Origin: Fibrobacter sp. UWB5
GTDB taxonomy: Bacteria > Fibrobacterota > Fibrobacteria > Fibrobacterales > Fibrobacteraceae
Assembly: GCF_002210295.1 (NCBI RefSeq)
Contig: NZ_MWQH01000006.1
Location: 186,001 to 250,000 of the forward strand
Length of the DNA: 64,000 bases
Reading direction: 5' to 3'
Numbering within the stretch: the stretch's first letter is position 1; each line of letters starts with the position of its first letter. Shown here piece by piece: positions 58,583 to 64,000 of the stretch. The position numbers and the translations under genes were made by a program. The notes beneath the pieces were generated by a model, which saw only the letters and a program-made list of their open reading frames with translations, ran no database searches and was not told the DNA's origin.

Positions 58583-60175
58583 ATGCTCAACGTCTCTAAT
58601 GTCAGTCTTCAATACGGTAGCCGCGTCCTCTTCAAGGAAGTGAACCTTTCCTTCAAGCGCGGCAACTGCTACGGAGTCATCGGTGCCAACGGCGCCGGAA
58701 AATCTACGTTCCTGAAAATCCTTTCGGGCGAACTCGAACCCAACACCGGTGAAGTCACCAAGGACCCGGGCGAACGTATCGCCGTCCTGAAGCAGGACCA
58801 CTTTGCCTACGAACAGAATACGGTTCTTGAAACCGTGATGATGGGCTACCCCGAACTCTACGAACTCGGCAAGAAGCGCGACGAACTCTACGCGCTCCCC
58901 GAAATGACCGAAGAACAGGGCATGCAGGCCATGGAAATCGAAACCCGTTTCGGCGAAATCGGCGGCTACGAAGCTGATTCCAACGCCGCGGTGCTTTTGA
59001 AGGGCCTCGGCATTCCCGAAGAATTCCACTACAGCCTCATGGCAGACTTGGACGGCGGCCAGAAAATCCGCGTGCTCCTAGCCCAGGCTCTGTTCGGCAA
59101 CCCGGACATTCTTCTGCTTGACGAACCGACGAACCACTTGGATCTGGAAACCGTCGGCTGGCTTGAAGACTACCTCGAACGCTTTGAAAACATCGTGATC
59201 GTGGTGAGCCATGACCGTCACTTCCTCAATGCGGTCTGCACCCACACTTGCGATATCGACTACGGCAAGATCAACATCTATGGCGGTAACTACGAATTCT
59301 GGTATGCAGCTAGCCAGCTCGCCCAGAAGCAGCGCAAGGACCAGAACCGCCGCGCCGAAGAAAAGATCGAAGAATTGAAGGCGTTCATCCGCCGCTTCGC
59401 CTCTAACGCAGCCAAGGCCAAGCAGGCCACCAGCCGTAAGAAGCTCCTCGACAAGATGACCGTTGAAGAAATGCCGGCTTCCAGCCGTAAATTCCCGTGG
59501 GTCAACTTCAAGATGGACCGCGAACCGGGCAAAATCGTGCTCGAAGTCAAGAACGCCACCATCGATGGCGGCGACGGCATTATCTGCAAGAACCTGAACT
59601 TCAGCCTCAATAGCGGCGATAAGGTCGCTCTCGTTGGCGAATACGACACGCTTAAGACGGCTTTCTTCCAGCTCATCGCCGAAGAAACCAAGGCCGACGA
59701 AGGCGTACTCAAGTGGGGCAACACCATTAGCTACAGCTACTTCCCGAAGAACAACGACGCCTACTTCGGCACGGACCTCTCCCTCGTGGATTGGCTGCGC
59801 CAGTATAGCAAGGAACAGGATGAAACCTTCATCCGCGGATTCCTCGGCCGTATGCTCTTTACCGGCGAAGAAGCCCTCAAGAGCGCCAACGTGCTTAGCG
59901 GTGGCGAAAAGGTGCGCTGCATGCTCTCCAAGATGATGCTTGCAAACGCCAACTGCCTGCTCCTCGATGAACCGACCGCCCACCTCGACTTGGAAGCCAT
60001 CACGGCCCTCAACAACGGCCTCACCGCATTCCAGGGCCCGATTATCTTCTGCTCTCAGGACCACGAATTCGTGCAGACGATTGCAAACCGCGTACTCGAA
60101 CTGACTCCGAACGGCGTCATCGACCGCAGCATCACCTTCGACGAATGGCTTGAAACCAAGAAGAAAAAGAAATAG
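58583..60175 (+). CDS. ABC-F ATPase, YbiT-like, with degenerate second P-loop
   Basis: The 530-residue soluble protein has two ABC domains. The first has Walker A GANGAGKST (about 34-42), a signature changed to DLDGGQK (YbiT also deviates here) and Walker B LLLDEPTNHLD with SHDRHF. The arm helix and interdomain linker (KQATSRKKLLDKM, MPASSRKFPWVNF) match YbiT closely. In the second domain Walker A reads GEYDTLKT instead of GxNGxGKST and the switch is SQDHEF, while the signature LSGGEK and LLLDEPTAHLD remain. ABC-F proteins act on the ribosomal E site in translation. Only the first site looks able to bind ATP normally. Confidence 0.93.
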   Translation: MLNVSNVSLQYGSRVLFKEVNLSFKRGNCYGVIGANGAGKSTFLKILSGELEPNTGEVTKDPGERIAVLKQDHFAYEQNTVLETVMMGYPELYELGKKRDELYALPEMTEEQGMQAMEIETRFGEIGGYEADSNAAVLLKGLGIPEEFHYSLMADLDGGQKIRVLLAQALFGNPDILLLDEPTNHLDLETVGWLEDYLERFENIVIVVSHDRHFLNAVCTHTCDIDYGKINIYGGNYEFWYAASQLAQKQRKDQNRRAEEKIEELKAFIRRFASNAAKAKQATSRKKLLDKMTVEEMPASSRKFPWVNFKMDREPGKIVLEVKNATIDGGDGIICKNLNFSLNSGDKVALVGEYDTLKTAFFQLIAEETKADEGVLKWGNTISYSYFPKNNDAYFGTDLSLVDWLRQYSKEQDETFIRGFLGRMLFTGEEALKSANVLSGGEKVRCMLSKMMLANANCLLLDEPTAHLDLEAITALNNGLTAFQGPIIFCSQDHEFVQTIANRVLELTPNGVIDRSITFDEWLETKKKKK

Positions 60176-60196
60176 TTGGTAGAGCTTAGAACTTAG
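60176..60196 (+). repeat. Second-type heptamer array after the ABC-F gene
   Basis: Three 7-base units (TTGGTAG, AGCTTAG, AACTTAG) begin on the base after the TAG stop codon. The units are the same as at 53563 but in another order. Confidence 0.8.
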
Positions 60197-60206
60197 ACAA
60201 CAAAAC

Positions 60207-60239
60207 GTCCCGCTCGGTTAAACCCAGCGGGACTTTTTT
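60207..60239 (+). terminator. Terminator of the ABC-F gene
   Basis: GTCCCGCT/AGCGGGAC, with an inner GG/CC pair and a short loop, followed by six T. The convergent GH74 gene ends 25 bases later. Confidence 0.93.
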
Positions 60240-60263
60240 CAGACAACCAATTATCTATTTCCA

Positions 60264-63125
60264 CTATCGCGTCACGATCACACGGTTTGCAAACAGGACC
60301 TTTTTACCGTTATCGACGCGCACGAAGTAGCTACCCTTCGCCTTCACCAGATCCTTGACCGGAATTGTCGTAGAACTGCTGTAATAGCGGCTATAAAGCT
60401 TCTTGCCGCGCATGTCGAACACGCTCACGCGGGCAGCGCTTGCATTCAGGCGGAGTTCCAGATTCCCGTGGCTATAGCCGACAGAAGCGTCTGCCACCGT
60501 TTTTGCAGCCGGAGCAACCTTTGTCGTGCCGTCGGAATTGGACGTACCCATTTCCCAATTGCTCGGCACACGGGCAGCAATACCACGACCCGCCGTACTC
60601 ATGTACACCACGCCGTAGGTATTCATGTCGCCCATGACGAACTCGCCATTTGCAAGGCCGCCGTATTCGTGTCCGTCGTCATTCACGCGAGTCCAGGTTT
60701 TACCCTTGTCATCGGAGCCGAATACGCCCGTCACTTTACCGACTGTTGCGAAAACGTAAATCGCCGGATAGCCGCCCTTTTCCTTGGGTGCGCCATAACC
60801 CACCGCTTCGCAGTAACCGACACCTTCAACCGCAGCCCAAGTGGCACCGCCATCGGTTGAATGCAACAGCTTTCCACTAGCGGGCGTACCATTCGACGGA
60901 TCCTGAATAGCGACAGGCAGCCACAAGTCGCCCTCGTAGCCCGGAATGGCACGGAATTTCTTGAACGCGCTTTCGCCAGGTGTACCCACCGCCTTGAAGC
61001 TTGCGCCCGCATCGGAACTCTTATAGAACTTGCCGTCCGCCTTGGTATAGGCGTAGAACACGTCGTCGTTTTCAGGGTCGCCCACCACAAAAGCAGAGTT
61101 GTCGATACCCGTTACCTTTTCCCAAGTCGTGCCGTTGTAATTGCGATAGACATCGGTCGTTCCTTCCATCGGAACCCAGATGGTGTAAGTACCTTTTGCC
61201 GAAAGAGCTACCGTGCCCTTAGCGGCCTTTTCGTCAGGTCCTGTATAAGTTTCCACCGTCCAAGTCTTACCCGAGTCAAGCGAATACTGCACCGGGGCAA
61301 TGGGAATTGCATTGTACAGGCCTTCATAGGCACGCTTGTCAGCCACCTTTGCAAGCTTACCGCTCTTGGGAGCGTAAGCGAGGCCCTGCGTCGTACCCAA
61401 CGATACATAATCGCCGCCAACATTCGTCTTGTGCCTGAATGCCGGATATTTTGCGATGTCATCGTGACGGAATCCGTCGTAGTCACCGATAATCGAAACC
61501 ATCGGGCCGCCCGGAATGCTCACCACTTCAAAGGGCACCGTTTCTTCAACACCATGCGCCGAAAAATGCCACACCTGATTCATAGTGAGTTGCGGTTCTT
61601 CCCAAGAATTCTCCGCTTCCTTGTACACATAATCGCTCAGGTTGTCGCAGCGGAAAATGCCGTTACCCGAAGTCACAAAGACGCGGTTGTTGTCGAACGG
61701 ATCCATGGCAACGCTACCGGACCAGTGAATAGAACCGTTATGCATCCAGCCAATTCCGTTGGCATCCATTTGCTTGGTCGTCGGATACACACCGCCTTCC
61801 ATCCAGTAATACTTGAAGCTTGCAATCCAGGTTTTGCCGCCATCGGTCGTGTGGTAAATGTTAGTACCCCACTGGTCGCTCCATTTGCCGCTGGTATCGC
61901 TCGTGGCCGTGTACCAGAACTGCGGGCCTCGATAGCCTTCGGTGGTCACCACCATTTCGTTTGCATTTTTCGGATTGATGGCTATGCCACCATAAGGGGC
62001 AATGTAGGGGTAATATTCTTCGCAAGTCTTGCCGGTGCCGCCAGCGGCTTCGCAGTCGACCATGCCTTTCACGTCTACCTTGTCATACTTGGCATCGCCG
62101 CCCTCGTCCAAGAAGTTTTCAGGAGAAACGTCGGACCAAGTCGCCGACGCCACATCAAGCTGCAGCACCGCACCGCGACCAAAGCCGTCGTAAATCATGC
62201 CCCAGCCTTCGTCCCACATCATGGAATGCGGGCCTGCGCCGTCGGCAAAGGTCACCGTCATCGTTTTTCCGTCGCCCGAAATCACCGCACGCTGCGGCAT
62301 CAGGCGCACCATGCTTCCGCCGGCCGTGCTGCGCAATGAATCCGGAATCGGGAGCGCCTGCCAGCTTGCACCGCCGTCGGTTGAGGTGAAGACGTTTTCG
62401 AACGTGCCCTTGGCCGTCGTCCCTTCGCGCAAGAATCCGGCGTAAAGCACCTTGGAACTGCCCGGAGCGTACTGCACAAAGCTGAACCCCGAACCATTCC
62501 AAGTCGTATCGCTCCCGGCAGCCTTGGTCCAGGCATCCACATGGCTCCAGCTAGAACCGTTGTCCGTTGATTTCCACAGGCCCTTATTCTTGGAGCCGTA
62601 GAACATAATCTTGGAATCGTTCGGGTCGACCGCCAAGGCCTCGCCATTACCGCGGCCCATACCGTTGCCGTGTGCACCAAAGCGCGCCACCTTGGTGCCC
62701 TTGGTCCCGTCTTCGTCCCAGGTGTAAATCACTTCCCAGGATTCGCCCTTGTCCTTACTACGCAAGAATGCGGTGCGGCCGCTATTCCAGTAACTGGTTC
62801 CCGCCACCATATAAACGACGCCCGATTCCTGCGGGTCAACGGCAATGGCCTCGATTCCCAAAAGGCCGCGCTCGGAAACATCGACCCAGTCCATCATCGA
62901 TTCCCAGCGGGCAGTCGATTCGTTCCAGCGGTACGCGCCGCCCACATCGGTGCGGGCGTAGAAAAGTCCCTTGTCGACCGGAGAAGCTATCACGGCGGAG
63001 ACGAATCCGCCCCCGCCCATGCTCACGTTGCTCCAATTGAATTCCGCCGTAGCCGCCTGCGAAAATGCTGCAGCGGCCATTATTGTCAAAACAGTTTGTT
63101 TTGCGCCAAATTTTTTCATAATCAT
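60264..63125 (-). CDS. Secreted GH74 xyloglucanase with T9SS-like C-terminal domain
   Basis: The 953-residue protein has a signal peptide (cut near QAATAEF) and the tandem seven-bladed propellers of GH74. The likely catalytic base is Asp60 in ARTDVGGAYRW, and the acid is in GDYDGF near 545-550. At least seven Asp-box (BNR) repeats are visible, such as STDNGSSW, STDGGASW, TTDGGKTW and SDDKGKTW. After about residue 860, a domain with LELRLNASAARVSVFDMRGKKLYSRYY, GSYFVRVDNG and FANRVIVTR looks like a T9SS sorting signal. It should cut the beta-1,4-glucan backbone of xyloglucan outside the cell. Start ATG 63119 may be used instead, as GGGA precedes it. Confidence 0.94.
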   Translation of the reverse strand: MIMKKFGAKQTVLTIMAAAAFSQAATAEFNWSNVSMGGGGFVSAVIASPVDKGLFYARTDVGGAYRWNESTARWESMMDWVDVSERGLLGIEAIAVDPQESGVVYMVAGTSYWNSGRTAFLRSKDKGESWEVIYTWDEDGTKGTKVARFGAHGNGMGRGNGEALAVDPNDSKIMFYGSKNKGLWKSTDNGSSWSHVDAWTKAAGSDTTWNGSGFSFVQYAPGSSKVLYAGFLREGTTAKGTFENVFTSTDGGASWQALPIPDSLRSTAGGSMVRLMPQRAVISGDGKTMTVTFADGAGPHSMMWDEGWGMIYDGFGRGAVLQLDVASATWSDVSPENFLDEGGDAKYDKVDVKGMVDCEAAGGTGKTCEEYYPYIAPYGGIAINPKNANEMVVTTEGYRGPQFWYTATSDTSGKWSDQWGTNIYHTTDGGKTWIASFKYYWMEGGVYPTTKQMDANGIGWMHNGSIHWSGSVAMDPFDNNRVFVTSGNGIFRCDNLSDYVYKEAENSWEEPQLTMNQVWHFSAHGVEETVPFEVVSIPGGPMVSIIGDYDGFRHDDIAKYPAFRHKTNVGGDYVSLGTTQGLAYAPKSGKLAKVADKRAYEGLYNAIPIAPVQYSLDSGKTWTVETYTGPDEKAAKGTVALSAKGTYTIWVPMEGTTDVYRNYNGTTWEKVTGIDNSAFVVGDPENDDVFYAYTKADGKFYKSSDAGASFKAVGTPGESAFKKFRAIPGYEGDLWLPVAIQDPSNGTPASGKLLHSTDGGATWAAVEGVGYCEAVGYGAPKEKGGYPAIYVFATVGKVTGVFGSDDKGKTWTRVNDDGHEYGGLANGEFVMGDMNTYGVVYMSTAGRGIAARVPSNWEMGTSNSDGTTKVAPAAKTVADASVGYSHGNLELRLNASAARVSVFDMRGKKLYSRYYSSSTTIPVKDLVKAKGSYFVRVDNGKKVLFANRVIVTR

Positions 63126-63368
63126 CCCAAAACACTATTGGGCACCACGCCCAAATAACCAAGCTATAAAATACCTTCAGCAGCCCCGAAACACGCAAAT
63201 TTTTCGCACACACCCCAAATATCCGTTTTGAACTTTTCAACACCCCGATTTTGAAACAAAAAATCCCGCTCAACGAGCGGGATTCTTGAAATTCAGATTT
63301 TCAAATTTGAAGGAAGCGAGCAGAGCGAGGCCGCAGGACCGAAGCTATGCGCCGCTTACCTCAAAATC
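63126..63368. other. Spacer between GH74 and the right-edge gene
   Basis: It contains the terminator at 63257-63283 and, beyond it, AT-rich then GC-rich 3' flanking sequence of the right-edge gene. There is no gene, and I see no clear promoter for GH74. Confidence 0.5.
63257..63283 (-). terminator. Terminator of the right-edge gene
   Basis: ATCCCGCTC/GAGCGGGAT with an AAC loop. On the minus strand it is followed by TTTTTTGTTT. It lies about 85 bases past the stop. Confidence 0.92.
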
Positions 63369-64000
63369 TTACTTTCTCTTGCGGCGCTTCTTGGCCTTAC
63401 CCTTAGCCGGGGAATCTTCCTTCGGTTCTTCAGCCTTCGGTTCTTCCTTCGGTTCGGCCTTCTTCTTGGTGTCACCACCGCGGAGGTCCTTCATCTTGAA
63501 GGAAACGTTCACTTCGGCAGTCGTCACCTTGGAGGCGAGGCCGGCCGGGTCACGTACCTTGAAGCTGAATTCGTCGAGGCCAGAGAAGCCCTTGTTCGGC
63601 ATGTAGGTGAAGGAACCGTCACGTTCGTTCAGGTTGATCTTACCGTTGCGCGGCTTCTGGACGAGCTGCACAGACACCGGCTTTTCGCCATCGGCGTCCG
63701 TCACGCCAGACATCAGACCTTCGGAGGCGCTCACCTTGAGTTCTTCGCCTTCCTGAGTCATGTAAGTCTGCGGGTTAGCTTCCGGAGCATCGTTCACGGC
63801 GATCACAGTGAAGAGAGCGGACTTAGAAGCCTTGGCGCCATCCGGGTCGGTCACCGTGAAGGTGATCTTTTCCGGCTTGCCGTTCCAGTTCGGGTGCGGC
63901 TGGGCAACTGTTGCAGTCTTCTTGTTCTTGTCGTACTTCACGGTCAGGAACTTGTTGCCGGTGAAGGTCCACTTGAGTTCGTCGAAGCGGTTGTCCTTAT
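63369..64000 (-). CDS. Protein with tandem Ig/cadherin-like repeats and Lys/Glu tail, 5' part outside the window
   Basis: About 210 C-terminal residues are present. They show repeats of the tandem-95/cadherin-like type: KITFTVTDPDGAKASKSALFTVIAVNDAPEA, then VSASEGLMSGVTDADGEKPVSVQLVQKPRNGKINLNERDGSFTYMPNKGFSGLDEFSFKVRDPAG. These folds bind calcium and serve as spacers in large surface proteins. The end is a basic/acidic tail (EEPKAEEPKEDSPAKGKAKKRRKRK) with no sorting domain visible. The frame remains open to the window edge, so the N-terminal signal and any catalytic or binding domain are not visible here. Confidence 0.8.
   Translation of the reverse strand, partial: KDNRFDELKWTFTGNKFLTVKYDKNKKTATVAQPHPNWNGKPEKITFTVTDPDGAKASKSALFTVIAVNDAPEANPQTYMTQEGEELKVSASEGLMSGVTDADGEKPVSVQLVQKPRNGKINLNERDGSFTYMPNKGFSGLDEFSFKVRDPAGLASKVTTAEVNVSFKMKDLRGGDTKKKAEPKEEPKAEEPKEDSPAKGKAKKRRKRK

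Overview
The window reads as a chromosomal segment of a Fibrobacter-type bacterium (phylum Fibrobacterota). The main clues are two lipoproteins with the Fibrobacter succinogenes major paralogous (FISUMP) domain, several other serine-linker lipoproteins, a secreted GH74 xyloglucanase, a GH94 cellobiose-type phosphorylase and GTP-dependent PEP carboxykinase. Together these fit an anaerobic plant-wall degrader that stores glycogen and ferments to succinate. No plasmid, prophage, insertion sequence or CRISPR array was seen. Genes lie on both strands in short operons, many with ATGA or TAATG overlaps.

Layout. 1-4.4 kb (minus strand): a truncated secreted protein, a DsbA-like lipoprotein, a FISUMP lipoprotein, prfC and tRNA-Lys(CTT). 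4.5-7.9 kb: rlmH and a metallophosphoesterase, then a Phd/ParE toxin-antitoxin pair, slyD and rpiA. 8-20.3 kb: a membrane-anchored Arg/Ala/Pro-rich protein, a mini-lipoprotein, a U32 peptidase, rnhA, an unknown gene coupled to a PHP phosphoesterase, a barrel-like envelope protein, a glutamine cyclotransferase diverging from a DUF4416 gene, a DUF486 membrane protein, an M23/LysM peptidase, thiE and an MRPP-motif lipoprotein. 20.4-27.3 kb is carbon metabolism: GH94 phosphorylase, a PadR regulator, pckG and glgC. 27.3-34 kb: two cysteine-module lipoproteins, a NifU-like protein, a stand-alone AICAR transformylase, an unknown gene coupled to trmFO, and a second FISUMP lipoprotein. 34-34.8 kb has tRNA-Pro(TGG) and tRNA-Lys(TTT) beside an unusual hairpin array flanked by copies of the tRNA-Pro 3' end. 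34.8-36.6 kb: a PorV-like outer-membrane protein and a glycosyltransferase-like protein. 36.6-40.7 kb (minus strand) is a five-gene respiratory operon: monoheme cytochrome c, pentaheme cytochrome c, four-cluster Fe-S protein, NrfD/ActC fused to cytochrome c, and a small membrane protein. 40.7-49.2 kb: secreted proteins, mntP, ligA, a DUF2334 deacetylase-like protein and an acyl-CoA synthetase. 49.2-63.1 kb: a GLUG/InlB-repeat surface protein, fabF, ruvX, a 1477-residue BadF/HgdC-type activase fusion, an ABC-F ATPase and GH74. The right edge cuts a protein with tandem Ig/cadherin-like repeats.

How the parts fit. The GH74 enzyme and the GLUG protein end in type IX secretion (T9SS)-like C-terminal domains, and the PorV-like protein is the kind of outer-membrane component such cargo uses. 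GH94, GlgC and PckG link cellodextrin phosphorolysis, glycogen synthesis and the C4 branch to succinate. The cytochrome/Fe-S/NrfD operon resembles a reduced alternative complex III.

Three signals are not explained by ordinary gene content. (1) Degenerate 7-bp tandem repeats, CATN4 or N4ATG at four loci and N4TAG-like at two, mostly start at or next to stop codons. (2) A TAtATT-like box lies exactly 6-7 bp before the start codon of twelve genes, which implies leaderless transcripts. (3) The tRNA-Pro-linked hairpin array lies at 34.1-34.5 kb. All function calls come from reading the sequence; no database search was run.
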